Shown: positions 1 to 11,104, numbered from the stretch's first letter. The stretch is DNA of 64,000 bases from Trichobilharzia regenti (GCA_944472135.2 OX235263.1:25659379-25723378), one strand, 5' to 3'. Notes: generated from the letters alone by a model not told the origin. Numbers and translations: made by a program.

Positions 1-2155
1 ATATACTCATGTATATGTAGGTAAACCTAGATAAACTGTGTTCTTGTCACGAAGATCGGAAAGCAGGTATCAGATGTCTCAGTAAGCAGTGTAATACATG
101 TAAGTTACATGTTTTTATTTGACACAAGCTGGATCTTCACTCACTTTCAGAATTAATCTTGAATTCAGTTGGGATAAGCTTGTTGAGCACATCAGTATTG
201 ATAGAATACAGTGAAAGTAAGTAAACACATGCTTCTTAAGATTAAGTGATACATTTATTTGACATGATTGTATAATTATTAGTTGTCTATCTAAGTTAAT
301 GATGAATTCGTTGCGATGATAATACCTATTATTGTTTTTATAGTCACTATGATCATGAATGTCATTATTATTGCTGTCAATACCTATTATTTGTCATAAA
401 GTGGTTGTCATTTTTGCTAAGATATTTGTATAAGCTTTGAAAACTACTGCATAACTTGTTGTTAGATAATTTTATCATTTCATGATGCTTCAATGGACCT
501 ACTGGATATCGACCAGCGATAGGTTGCAAAGTCCCTTAAGTTTAGTGAAAACTGTTGGGCTACTTATATGTACATATATATATATATATTGTTTGTAAAG
601 TGATTACTTGTAAATGCTTATCAGGAAAAATTTTTTATTCAGATCATGCATGTAATACCCAAGTTAATTATGCTTTTCTTAAACCTTTTCAGACTTATGT
701 AAAAACATATATGTGCCGTGTTCTCAGATGGAACTTACTGACGGTAACAAAGGACTACTCATCTGAATTATCTGTACATTTGAAATCTGATTTTTGTTTA
801 ATAAACAATTTTTCAATGAATCTGTCTTCCTTCTGTTGTAATGCGATTGTGTTCCAGTAACATAAGTAACTCGTGCTAAGTTAGGAGTTGAGGGTAAACT
901 GTTAGGAGTAAATGCGGTGTCTGGAAAACTTTTGTTTACGTGGTTATATGAGCAGATAGCAACGCATCGTGTTCCGTGGGTGAGAGCCCCAGGCATTCTG
1001 TTTTTAATTATTACGATAACCGTAGTTGCACTGAGTTATACATCTAACAGCATAGGTATAGTCTCTCCTTTTGGTACATTGCGACATGCAGAAATCACAA
1101 GCAAACTATCTCAGGTAGATTTATTCTCAATTGGTGACTATGAATCGGGAATCAGATTACGTATTCTGCTATGACGATATATAACTCGAAACGCTTTATA
1201 ATCGCAACACCTTCTCTACGGTTTAGGCATATTTACTTTATTTGACCACAACATAATCTTTTACCAATAGGCTTTTCCAAATATCTGCTCCTACTTAGTA
1301 TTTCAAAGATAGCCTCATATACTCTATACCTCACATAATACCCAAGGGCTAATATTCGGTCTTATCAAGTAGAATAAACAAACGATTAACGAGGAATACA
1401 TTTATTAATGAATTAACATATAATACAAAATCGACAACAGTGCAGGTATCTTTTTCTTTATCAACGAAATCCATGAAATTCCCGAAAGTAGATATTATCT
1501 GAAAAAGGACATAAGATATATACAGATATAGACATTGTTATCAGTGTTAACACAATAACTAACCATTAAATATGTTTAAAATGACGAAATAATTACTTGA
1601 ATTGTATATAATTATGTAAGTCAACAGTTTTCAATAATATAAAATCCATATTGCATCTGCCTGCAAACATCAAGTTTATGCCATAAAAAAAGGAATTACT
1701 TTGCGTATATAATTTCTAAGTATTTCTGCAGATTTTTCCTAAAGAAATACATATGGAGTAGCCTTGTCAGCATTACGAAAATTAAACAAGGAAGTAAATG
1801 ATGTAATTACCGAAACGAGCTATCCCACCCCGTCATGTCCATGTGTAATCCATTAAAATGCAAAGAAAATTCACGAAAAATCATTATAACATGTTTCTTC
1901 AAGTAATTCGACGTATTCTCAACGGAAAAGTACGTTTTTCCAAAAAACTGCAAACTGCCTGTAAGCTACGGCCGGATAAGGACACCACCATTGCCTATTT
2001 CTGCTAAATACGCCGTATTTCATCAACTTTTAACTGGAATATATGTAAAAAAGTGTATAAAACAACGAAAAATGACCTAACCTTGACGTCATTTCCAAAA
2101 ATAACGCCAATATTCATCAGCTGATCAAATGACCTGCGGCCGTCTACAGGCTGCC
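1..2155. other. AT-rich stretch with no recognisable gene
   Basis: Only short open frames (at most about 100 codons) with no family resemblance are present. There is a short TA dinucleotide run near 575-590. It shares no long repeat with the rest of the window that I could see, so it may be the host flank of the repeat block. Confidence 0.6.
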
Positions 2156-3115
2156 GTGCAAGAGGTGCATACAGAAGTGAACTGTGAACCGGTGAGCAAG
2201 TTCAGTGATAAGCTGAATGTAAACTCCAGGTCTGACTCCGAATAGTGTGACGATAACGTTGTTGTGAAGAAGTCTGTAGTTGCAACTGGTAAGCCGTTGT
2301 TGAATAAAGTGTCACAGAATAGAGTTGCTGCTTCAGAGTGCAGTTCTGACCCTACAAGTTTACAAGGTATTACTAGTCAGAGTGAAGTTATAAAACCTTT
2401 AATGATTTGCGAGGAGGAACCAAAATTGTCTACTTCTGTTATTAAAGAGTTTGAAAATGATGAAGTTGACGGTAAAGTGAATATTCGTGATAATGATCAT
2501 GATACTTCACAGTTGTCTTTGGTTGATCATTATGAGATGCGGGATATGCCTACTACTGCTAATTTAAATAAAGGTTCTGTACAACTACAACGTAAAGTAG
2601 AATTGAACGCAGATGCAGTTCAAAAAGGTGTGCATACTAGTGAGACAGTCAGTGTAATTGATCAGCGTGTAGCCCACCTATCATCAGATGATAGTGCTAA
2701 ACCCGAACTAGTAGTGAAAGACAGCAGTGGTGGTAATCTTGCAGTTGGACAACTATCTGAGAGCCGAACAAGAACAGCTTCTGATCCACCGCTAAGTTCA
2801 TCAACTTGTGTCACTCAGTCATCGTTGGTGCTGTCATCCACAATGAAACAGACACCCATCAACTCAAGTATCTTGTGCAATGACTACGGTAGTATCAGTT
2901 CGTTTGAAAGGACGAATATCAATGGTCAGTTTAGTGTGGATAAGCCAAGTGTAAACGAGAGAGTTATTGTTAAATTGACTTGCACGAATAAAGGCATTTC
3001 TAGTTTCAAGTTACTATTTGAATGTTGTTTTCGTATCTTGATGTTACTGCGTAATTTTGTTAAAATTTTCGTCGTGATTACTTCTGAAGTTGTTCCTTGT
3101 CTTCTACATCCGTGA
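2156..3115 (+). pseudogene. gag C-terminal fragment of BEL/Pao-like element, broken
   Basis: The frame matches the Ser/Thr/Asp-rich C-terminal half of the gag at 36362-38317 (for example 'LSTSVIKEFENDEVDGK'). An in-frame TAG at 2243-2245 replaces a Leu TTG codon of the longer copy, so only the part from 2264 onward is open (283 codons). The last ~25 residues come from the downstream region because of the deletion at about 3034. It lacks the DUF1759-like N-terminal domain. It is a remnant and not expected to work. Confidence 0.8.
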
Positions 3116-3628
3116 ATGAATTGATTGATGTTAGAGACAGCAGATGGGTCGTATACGCCGGGGAGGCTAGGCTATTGCTGAGAATGAAACGCACACGGAG
3201 ATAATTGTTAGCTGCGGTCCGACACGCCGGGGAGAAAGAGTGTAAACGACTGAGGCTCGCATGCGTCACCACTACTAGAACTGAGGCAGAATGAGTGACA
3301 AGCGATTTCAATGGTAATTGGTAGTGAGTAATTAAGAGGATGTGCGTAGAGTATCGTGAGGTGCTACCATGGTCACTTTGCATTCTGCAAGAGTCATTCT
3401 AGTAAGTGGCGATTGTGTCGCAAGATGTCAAGAGGAGGTCTCTGTCTGGACGCGCAGGTTGTCATTGATGTGTGAGATTGTGCTGTGGGTATGCTTGTGG
3501 TGTGTTGGCTTTTCTGTTTGTTTTCCATTTCAGCTCTGTCCGTGTGACCCAGGTTCTCGCCATGGCATCCAAGTCAACGTGCATTGGTCGTGAAGGAAAA
3601 AAGGGTTGGATCCCTTTTTGCCGGGGAG

Positions 3629-3988
3629 TGTCAATGCTGTTGAAGATTGAACGATCAATTCTTGGTTGTTTGCTTAAAATCAACTTCCCCAATTTTCGCG
3701 GAGGCATCAATACGACAGTCATCGTCTCATCGGTCGCTGTTCAGAAAGAAGAGTGAAACATCGTCAGAAGTAAAAGAAATATTTATTACTGTAATATTTG
3801 TTTTCAGACCTTAGTTCGCTTATTCCTTTTATATGTTGGTGTAACAATAAACAAATCTAAAGCGGCAGATCAGTGTTTTGGTTTTTGCGTCCGTTATAAC
3901 TAAGCGTTTCTGAGAAATCTTCGAAGAACAGCGTGGGCCCGAGCGTAGCGAGAGCTGGGCATTAACGGTTTATGAGACGTGATTGACA
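3629..3988 (+). repeat. LTR of BEL/Pao-like element (360 bp)
   Basis: It starts TGTCAATG and ends GATTGACA (TG...CA termini). It matches the LTRs at 35861-36218 and 39469-39826 almost base for base. A short purine-rich run (GGGGAG) sits directly before it, as expected of a polypurine tract. Its 3' end abuts truncated family 1 CR1-like sequence. Confidence 0.85.
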
Positions 3989-4304
3989 TGCTCACCTATG
4001 TCTATCGAGTTGGTGTGTGCTGTTTTCGGTGGAGAATTAGGAGTTGTAGTACTGGATTTGCTATAGACTAAGGAATTTTATTTTTAGTTAGGTTACAGAA
4101 GTGGGTAGGGTTCTTTGTTTGACCTATACTTGTGCGAGTGTCAAGTGTGTCCAATGGATACGAGTGCACTAGACCGTTCCTGTTTTCATGCAAGGAGGGA
4201 GCCAGCACTAGTGGTTTAGGAGTGTTAACATCCCTACCAGCTGTTTTTTCAACGCTGACAGGGACGCGGGGGATAAATAATGATTGGATCCTCGTGATGA
4301 CCAT
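3989..4304 (-). pseudogene. Family 1 ORF2, N-terminal fragment
   Basis: Opens at 4304 and overlaps the ORF1 tail by about 97 bp. It reads a pre-endonuclease leader that ends in 'THFCNLTKNKI'. It then hits a stop just past a one-base loss relative to the inverted-repeat copies (42789 and 61799), whose frame continues as 'SSIYSKP'. The sequence stops at the LTR before the endonuclease domain. Confidence 0.7.
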
Positions 4305-5554
4305 GGCTTATTATTCCACCTATTGTTTGATGCTAGTTGTATCCTTGTGTGGGTTTTGTGTGTACTGCATTGTGGGTTAGTTCCCAGCAGACTTGTACCA
4401 TATATCCGGTCGAAATTTGTTTGTGTGCCATACTCTGAAGACTCTGAGTCGTTGATAGCCGAGTTCTGACTATTACCACTTGTACTACTGAGGGTGACAT
4501 TGTTGTGACATTGGATATCAGTGTGTGCCATGGTGCGATTAAGCACGTTGTGAGTGCTAATACTATTAACCGTGGGGAGTGTGGGTTTATTTAAGCTGCC
4601 ACTGTTTTTGTTGGTATGATTTAGGGGCATATTTTCCTTATCTTTACCATTGGAATTATAGCTAGGAGAGGACAAAGTCGAATTTCGGGGGGTTTTAACT
4701 TTTTTCTGGGGTTATTTAGTGGCATTTTAGATTCTGCGGTGATAGGTGGTATGGTTTCGTTATTTATTTGGTTACAGTCTAGTGGCCTTTCGGCTGGTGT
4801 TGCACTCTGATGGGATATTTCTGTGTGTTTTGAGAGGGGTGATGCGGTGGGGTCTACTGTATCTTTCACAGAGTTGGGAATAATGGCTGCTTGCAATGTC
4901 CTATTACCTATTTCACAATTAGTCTTAGCGAGATAGTTGTATGCGCGCCTCTCTGTGACTGTTTTGTCCACCCCGACCTTTATATGTTTGTAGTTTCTGG
5001 CTTGCGATAGGGTGTGTTGGGAGTGAATGAATTTTTTGGTCGCTGTCGGTGTTTCGAACTGAAAACGTATAGGACAACACTTTTCATGTTAACTCTTCTT
5101 CAGCCTGTAGCACTTAGTCTTGGGGTTAGGCATTTTCGCTTCACTAAGTAAGATGCTCTGTACCTTTTTTAGTGCCTCATTGTGCGGAACGTTGTAGACA
5201 ATAGCACTCAGTTTTGCGTCGAGTCGTTTTGTTACTTCTGTGGTAACAAAGTTATTGGGGTTATCTACCTTAGTTACCGATTCTGTATCAAGCTTGTTAA
5301 GGTTTACCGTTTTCATGAGGATAGTTAGAGGTGTCAGTTCACAGACCTGCGATCTGATATCGCTGATCTGATCTGATAATTTGGATATCTCGGTATTGGT
5401 TTCGATGTTTCCAGCATTTACTGACTTACTGTTTTTTATTTCCCTTAACTCAGCCTTAAGTTCTCCTATAGAAAACTTAAGAAGTTCTATTTCTGAAGGT
5501 AGTACTGAAAAAGAGCTTGATGGCTGGAGTTTTTCGATAAGCACATAAGGTGAA

Positions 5555-5562
5555 GGGAGTAG
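5555..5562. repeat. Target-site duplication, left, of Merlin-like element
   Basis: GGGAGTAG here against GGGAGAAG at 6425-6432 (7 of 8 match). Unit 2 has a single GGGAGGAG at 16804-16811 with no element. Eight bp is the length typical of Merlin insertions (8-9 bp). Confidence 0.75.
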
Positions 5563-6424
5563 GGCAAAGTTAATCTTTTGACAATACTAGCAACCAATCA
5601 GCAAACGACCTTGAACGGTCCAATCACAATAAATAGGCATATATGATGAATGGAAACGCATATTTATAGAAAAAGCATAAAGAAGGATAAAATGGTTACA
5701 AGGAGTATCTTTCTCGAATATGTGAGGGAAACATCTCCCAGTTTAGCATGTGACTGTCAATGGCGAAGTCACAGCACATCCTGTACTTATATTCATCTGA
5801 ACGGCTGTAAACGGGATCCTTTTCAGATCTATTTACAGCCCTTATCTTGTTTTTCAAGCGGCCCCAAAAACCTTCATTGGAATTCGTATGAGTCCTCGTA
5901 ACGGAATCCACACAGCAAACAAGTGATTGTCTCTATTTTACACGAAGCAATATCTCTGCAATGCTGGTACCACTAAACTGTTGAGACAGAACTATTCTCA
6001 GTCTCGGCAGCTGCTGCTCTCACCGGCTGTTTCAACACCCAGTAATTGCAGATATACAAAATCTGGGTTAGGGAGAGATGTGACCTAGCGGAAAAATTTC
6101 CCACGAAATATTAAAATTATCAGCTTACCCTCTCTAATATTAGCATGCTTCAAACATATAGCACAACGATGAACGAACCCACCAGTTGATCTGCTATAGC
6201 TTTTTAAAGTCATGATACCAACACAAAAACAAGTTCGCTCCTTCCGGAGCAATTTAAATCCAGGCAATACTGGAAAACACTAACCTCCTCAAATTGCAGC
6301 CGTAATCTTGTAAGGTCACGCATTAGAAATGAATCAAGCGCTCTACAACATTGAACTACGTTCGTAAATCTCATTGGATAATTCGCTGATTGGTAGCTAG
6401 TGGTGTCGAAAGTTTAACTTTGCC
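5563..6424 (-). mobile_element. Merlin-like DNA transposon, non-autonomous, 862 bp
   Basis: The ends are inverted repeats that both start GGCAAAGTTAA and stay similar for about 40 bp (about 34 of 40 by eye, including ACCAATCAGC). It is flanked by an 8-bp direct repeat and absent at the matching place in units 2 and 3. The inside carries two remnants of an IS1595/ISXO2-type transposase, the family used by Merlin. Merlin is known from schistosome genomes. At 862 bp and with a broken transposase it must have been moved in trans. Confidence 0.85.
5696..6267 (-). pseudogene. Merlin (IS1595/ISXO2-type) transposase remnants
   Basis: Two pieces are visible on the minus strand. 6267-6085 reads 'FKLLRKERTCFCVGIMTLKS' and then a Cys-rich stretch ('RCAICLKHAN'), matching the N-terminal zinc-binding domain. 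5911-5696 reads 'HTNSNEGFWGRLKNKI', the C-terminal catalytic signature with the last acidic residue of the DDE triad. The central part with the first two catalytic residues is missing or unreadable between about 5912 and 6084. A GT-AG-like pair flanks part of the gap, so an intron is possible, but a deleted pseudogene is more likely. Confidence 0.75.
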
Positions 6425-6432
6425 GGGAGAAG
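6425..6432. repeat. Target-site duplication, right, of Merlin-like element
   Basis: GGGAGAAG, partner of the copy at 5555-5562. Confidence 0.75.
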
Positions 6433-6802
6433 TTCTGTATGAGCAGAGTGTACCGAATTTTTAGGAGTAGTGCTAATACTGGCTGTCAGTACAGTTTTAT
6501 CCTCAGTTTCAGCTCGATGCTTACGGCATACACGTGAGTTATGTGACTCACTATAGCCGTTTGTTGGGGGTGGGTGGGTGTTGCTTGATGTAGCAATCAA
6601 GGACGTTAAATTAGACACCAGTTTTACAGGGGATTGGGTTCGTTGCTTTTTACTTTGATTAACCATAACTGTTAGAAATGAGAGTTAGTGGTTACAAGTA
6701 TGGAAGTGGTATAGTACTTGTGCAAGTACTACAACAAGATAAATTTTATGTAACGAATCACGTAAAAATGTAACGCAAACGTTGAACGTACCGCGATACA
6801 GA

Positions 6803-7954
6803 GTGCCTACAAAGTTCCTGAGTTTTGGTATTACCCATAAGCGCTCTGTTTTCCTCATGTTGTGACTTCATTTTGTGTTTCTCTTCAAGCAGTTTAAGAG
6901 TTTCATGTATTTGGTTTAACGCATTAAATTCCTTAAATACATGGTATTTCTTTTCCAATTTCTTTAGTTTTAGTCGCGTTTTCCGGTCAATAAATGGAGT
7001 TGGTGTCTTTAGGGCAGATTTTAGGGGCTCGATTGTGTCTCTTGCTGAGCCAACTGTTTTGTAGAAAATCTCAAGTGATACTTCTCAGTTATTGTTGATG
7101 AAGTATTCTTCCCAGTCAGAACTTCTCAACAGATCTGATAGGAATTCCCAATCAGAATTCTTATAGTCCCTGTATTGATAGCGCACTGGGGAATTTTTCG
7201 GTGTGTATTTAGTTGTTAGTCGGAGGGGTAGCGTGCAGTACAATACTGTGTGATCACTGTTATCGAGTGTATTTCCCACCTCTATCGAGATGGGCTCTAT
7301 GTTATGACAGGATTAGGTCAAGAGTATTTTGGTTCCTTGTAGGGAGGCGTACGCACTGCTTCCATCCTCCTATGTCTATAGCTTGTAGTAGCTCGTCACG
7401 GATTCTAGGTCCTGTACAGGTACCCCAGTTCACACCAGGTAAGTTGAAATCTCCACTTACTACTTTGTAGTCGAAGTCCAGCGTACCTACGTGCTCTAGT
7501 ATTTCTCCAATAGATATATCAGTCATTTCAGGGCTATAAGGGGATCTGTATATATATCTCACAAGAATTTTACTTTCGTTTGTGTGGATGCTTATCCACT
7601 TAGATTCTGGGAGTTTGTCAGTAGTTGGGTTATTGAAAGTATTGGAGTTAGTGGATTTATAGGCATATATTAAGCAACCGCCTCCTCTTTTGTCAACTCT
7701 ACCGTTCCTATAGATGTCGTAGTTGTCTATTAGTTATTATAAGCTTTGTGTCAGGTATATCAGTAGTAAGCCAGGTTTCAGTCACCATTATTAGTGCTGG
7801 CCGTTCTATGCATGCCAGGCAGCCAAGCGATGTTATTTTATTAAGGAGAAATCTAGCATTCAGGAGCATAATTGTTAGTAAACCAGAGTTGTTGGAGGAG
7901 AGGTTAACATGGTTACTTGTTGCTATCCCTACGTTATGTTTGGAGGGGCTCTGA
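6803..7954 (-). pseudogene. Family 2 ORF2: endonuclease and linker fragment
   Basis: Pieces in shifting frames read 'TIMLLNAR' and 'RPALIMVTETWL' (start of an APE-type endonuclease). They continue with 'VVSGDFNLPGVNWGT' (catalytic GDFN motif, near 7440), 'LDNSDHTVLY' (SDH motif, near 7255) and a Lys-rich linker ('YHVFKEFNALNQIHETLKLL', near 6930). The order matches CR1/Jockey ORF2. Several stops and frameshifts (7563-7760, 7280-7302, 6959-7084) disable it. The RT domain is absent. Confidence 0.75.
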
Positions 7955-8021
7955 GGTGAGACAGAGTCAGTGTGTGTACTATTTCCTGTATGAACTGTGC
8001 GGCGAGTGGGGCTATTGTTTG

Positions 8022-9605
8022 CTACAGCCGAAAATAATCCTGTTGCATATTTTTACTTTTAGCATCCGTGGGTCGGCATCTGCGTTCATCTACTGGTGAC
8101 ATATGGTCTGCCCTGCAATTTGGGTTGTAGTTTGCTGAACCTAGGTACTCTGTGTTAAGATTACCGTGGTAGTTATACCTCATGGGGCTTTCATAGTCGT
8201 ATGCATATTGGCTCACATCACATGTGTGAGTGAAGTTATTGAGGGGATCGAGTGTCGACCTGTTCTCATTATGTTGATGAGGTTTAACATAGATAGTGCG
8301 AGAGTTTGGACGAGAATTTTCTTTAATATGGTGCCTATATGAGTCCCGTTTAGTACTCCATATATCCTGAGGATCCATTCTACGTTGCATTCCCAAGTTA
8401 TGTGCGTTGCTAGACATGCCACTTCTAGTTCGGGAAGGGGTATTCCTTCTCACATGCTGCGTGGTGTCTTTGGGAATGTGCTTCGTTACCCATGCTTTGT
8501 CGTTTTTTAAACTGACATGCTGCTTATTAGACTTATTACGAGGGAGGTATGTCGAAGTCTGGGGTGGGACTCTGGGCTTTGTGGTCCTTTTTGCGGTTTC
8601 TACTGAGGGACTCTCTAGCTTGGATCCAGATTGAGTGTGATCCGCCAGTAGTATCTGGTCAGCCATAGTTTGTGCGTCTATGTAAACCTCATGTAGGTCA
8701 GCAGGTTTTCGAGATGTGCTCTCGTGTACTCTAAGATTGCACCCAGTGAGACTGCTCTTACTGAGTTTTGGGTCGATCTTACTTGCCGTTTTTTATCCCA
8801 ACACTATACACGTGACTTGCTGTGCTTCAGTGTCCGTCGACACTTTAGCACTCAAACCAGATGTGTTTCTCAGTGTTGTCAACTTTGTGTTGAAGGAGTT
8901 CCTGGTTGCTTGCCTTTGGTTTGGTGTTTTATCTGAGACTACTTTAATAGTCTTGAATTTAGTGGCAGTAGCCAGAAGATCTTCGGCCATCTTAAATCGT
9001 TCAGCTATTATGTAGCTGTCGAACCCAAAGAGTATAGGACAAGGATGCTTCAGGTCTTTTTTACTTAGGTGAACGCACTGACAAGGTGCATTCAAGAGAT
9101 TTGAAGCCTTCAGCAATGAGTGCTGGACTGACTTTATGGGCTCGCTATCCGGTACATTATACACTATTGCGTTTTGTTTTGAAGCCAGCCTTTTAACAAC
9201 TTCGCTGGATAGAAAGTCGATGGCGTTTTCTAACTCCTTCGCACTTTTTGAGTCAGTATGAGTCATTCTAGAGGCCATATTAAAAAGCTTTAGGATTATA
9301 GGATCCTGCAGTTCCTTTTTCATACGTCAGATAGTTTCGGGTATACATTCTAGTGAACTTAATTTCGTTTTTAATTCATCTATCTGTAGCTGCATCTCTT
9401 TAATTAAGCACGTTCAGTAAGAGAGCTCTACTTTTTTAGACAGAACATCTTCCACCTGTATTACAAGGGTCAGAGTTATGCTCGAGGCTTTTATGTTAGG
9501 TGAACTACTAATAATTTCGGGTGGTAATGTGTTATTAGACGAGCTGGTGCTATTTTCTAAATTAGTGGTGTTCACACGAACACGCTTTTTAGAATTTTGA
9601 ACCAT
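8022..9605 (-). pseudogene. Family 2 ORF1 protein, copy 1, broken
   Basis: Starts at 9605 ('MVQNSKKRVRVNTTN'). It shifts frame near 9414, has an in-frame TGA just above 9323 inside a coiled-coil stretch, and has a TAA at 8793-8795. From 9323 to 8022 the frame is otherwise continuous. An RRM-like motif 'NAIVYNVPDSEPI' is followed by 'HPCPILFGF'. The basic, Arg/Ser/Asn-rich C-terminal part ends at a TAG where the related copy near 57440 keeps a Gln codon. All three array copies share these lesions, so they predate the duplication. Confidence 0.75.
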
Positions 9606-10991
9606 CGTTATTAAAGATCAATTATTAGTAACCAATAAATGAATATATACGAAAACACGTACAAAAGCTTCACCTGATTCGAACATAACGGGCGATTGTG
9701 ACAGATAACAGTACAACTAAAGACAAAGTTCACAGGACTGAAATTATCCGTAACTTATCAAGGTCATTGGTGGAGTGAGACGCTTAAAGGTCATTTTCGT
9801 CCATGTTAGTCGGCCATGTTGGATTGCAGTTCCGTAGCTGTTCGTCTACGCGTTTGTTGTTCCGTTTATCCTGCCATTATACACGACTTATCTTGTTGCT
9901 TATTGTTCACAAATGATGAGTTTCACCTCATTTTTTGTTTCCGTTGCTGTTAAAATGAATTATTTCTTTGGTTTCAAAAGTTTTCACTACCAGGTCAGTG
10001 CATTCATTTCGGTGTAATTGTTTCATATCTTGCATTCATGCTGCTTTCAGTGTTTTAGTTGTTTTCAGCTGTTAACTGGAGTCGCTCATGTACAAAAACT
10101 GAGAATTTATTATTATAATTAATATCGTGTGCCTAACTGTTGTAACCCTATGAATATATCTTTCCCTCTCGGTGAATTACGAAACTTAGTGATTAGAGGC
10201 ATTCTGTCTTCGGTAGATTTACGCTTACTTTGTAAGTGACCACGAATAGTAAATCATTTAGAGTGTTGAGGTATTAGGATAAATACCTCTAGACGCTTTC
10301 ATGTTGACGTGGATATATTTACTTTCTTTGACTAGAAGACGATCCTCTTACCAAGGTCTTCTGTGTGTCCAATTCTACTTTGTAATTCAAAGACAACGTT
10401 AAGTTGCTCACTAAAATGGCAGCTACAGGAGATTACTTCCAGAGAAACCTATTTTAGGATAACTACGTGGCTTTGGACAATGCATCACCGAACTAAGCGC
10501 CCTACGTGGAGTATGTGTCGACATACTGAATAACAGTGAGACAGCTTTGTGTAACTTTCATTTAGTCTGTATATTTCGCTTTAGTATTTTTGCCCCTCAG
10601 ACCACTAACAAAGTATTGTCAAATGGATTCTTGTAGTATGATTCGATGGAACAATTCCTGGCAGTTAATAATATTATGTATGCGTAATGTTCATGTTGTT
10701 TTCTGCATCAATAGCGTGCTCCATATTTCAAAAGGAGCGTAAATTAGGAAGACTGAACCTAACTTATAGTAAACTCGCATATGGCCATGCATGATAATTA
10801 TATATATGCTTAATTTATGTAAGTGAATCTAGCCTGTATCACTTTTGGGAATGATGGGTAGCAATGAGGTCTGTTTCACTGTGTGACATATCTAATAGGC
10901 AATGAGGTCTGTCAGTTAATCAAATTCACTGGAAGCAGATGCGGAAGCACTCTGACACAGACATCCGGAAAACAGTGATGAGCGTCGCCAG
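9606..10991. other. Unassigned sequence of unit 1, no gene seen
   Basis: No coherent frame is present. It may start with the 5' UTR of family 2. A short direct repeat (GCAATGAGGTCTGT) occurs twice near 10863 and 10898. The same ~1.39 kb recurs at 19983-21368 and 31392-32777 with essentially no differences by eye. Confidence 0.6.
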
Positions 10992-11104
10992 TGTAGTTGA
11001 AGACTGAAACCCAACTCCATATATTTTGCGGGAGTCATCAATACGGCAGTCATCGTCTCATCGTTCCTTATTCGTTGGAAAAGAGGAAACTATCATAAGT
11101 ATTA
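10992..11104 (+). repeat. First third of an old BEL/Pao-type LTR
   Basis: It resembles the start of the LTRs at 35861 and 39469 (GTTGAAGA...TCATCAATACGGCAGTCATC). It is cut at 11104 by the TTA-rich 3' end of family 1. The complete LTR is at 32778-33080. Confidence 0.7.

Larger units (their letters stand above)
2156..3988 (+). mobile_element. 5'-truncated BEL/Pao-like LTR element (gag tail, 3' region, 3' LTR)
   Basis: From 2156 the sequence matches the inside of the two-LTR element at 35861-39826, starting in mid gag. It jumps at about 3034 from the end of gag to a point equivalent to about 38862. This removes roughly 720 bp, including the 192-bp tandem repeats. It ends with an LTR whose last base abuts family 1 CR1-like sequence at 3989. 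The 5' LTR and gag head are missing. The same order of parts and near-identity to the longer copy show that both belong to one family. Confidence 0.85.
4208..6666 (-). pseudogene. Family 1 ORF1 protein, copy 1, interrupted
   Basis: Translation begins at 6666 ('MVNQSKKQRTQSPVKLVSN'). The N-terminal part runs about 80 codons to the Merlin insertion at 6424. It resumes at 5554 with a coiled-coil-like stretch ('LLKFSIGELKAELREIK') and an RRM-like 'SAIVYNVP' motif. It is broken by a TAA near 5088 where copies 2 and 3 have CAA (Gln). The final ~155 codons (4675 down to 4208) lie in the -1 frame beyond an A-run at 4699-4705. ORF1 proteins of CR1/Jockey elements bind RNA and chaperone it. This copy cannot make a whole protein. 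Confidence 0.75.
3989..6802 (-). mobile_element. CR1-like family 1, copy 1 (5' part)
   Basis: Minus-strand element holding ORF1 and the first codons of ORF2. The endonuclease, RT and 3' end seen in copy 2 are missing because the LTR element ends at 3988. It is split by a Merlin-like insertion at 5563-6424. The 5' boundary near 6802 is set by where family 2 similarity (also seen near 56270) begins. Confidence 0.8.
6803..9605 (-). mobile_element. CR1-like family 2, copy 1 (5' part, 3'-truncated)
   Basis: Carries ORF1 (9605-8022) and the first third of ORF2 (endonuclease plus linker), but no RT. It stops at about 6803, where family 1 begins. The RT that belongs to this family is seen elsewhere (46346-47235 and 54325-57690). 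The exact 5' end lies somewhere above 9605 and cannot be set from this window. Confidence 0.8.
3989..11104. repeat. Tandem array unit 1 (left-truncated)
   Basis: It contains the 5' part of family 1, then family 2, unassigned sequence and a partial LTR. These match units 2 and 3 with offsets of 10377-11249 bp (unit 2) and 11408-11409 bp more (unit 3). The left end is cut by the LTR element that ends at 3988. A private 870-bp gain (Merlin element plus target duplication) accounts for the change of offset from 11249 to 10379. Confidence 0.9.

Noticed and set aside
555..1174. Three short open frames in the left flank (up to 101 codons)
   Set aside because: Low-complexity or overlapping on both strands, with no family resemblance and no splice-supported structure. 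They look like chance.
3078..3756. Open frames around the LTR and its upstream region, similar in the copy at 38917-39820
   Set aside because: Similarity follows from the DNA repeat. The frames run on both strands and across the LTR border.
8213..9015. Plus-strand hydrophobic frames opposite family 2 ORF1
   Set aside because: Antisense of a basic, Ser/Asn-rich protein gives Leu/Val-rich translations. No independent support.
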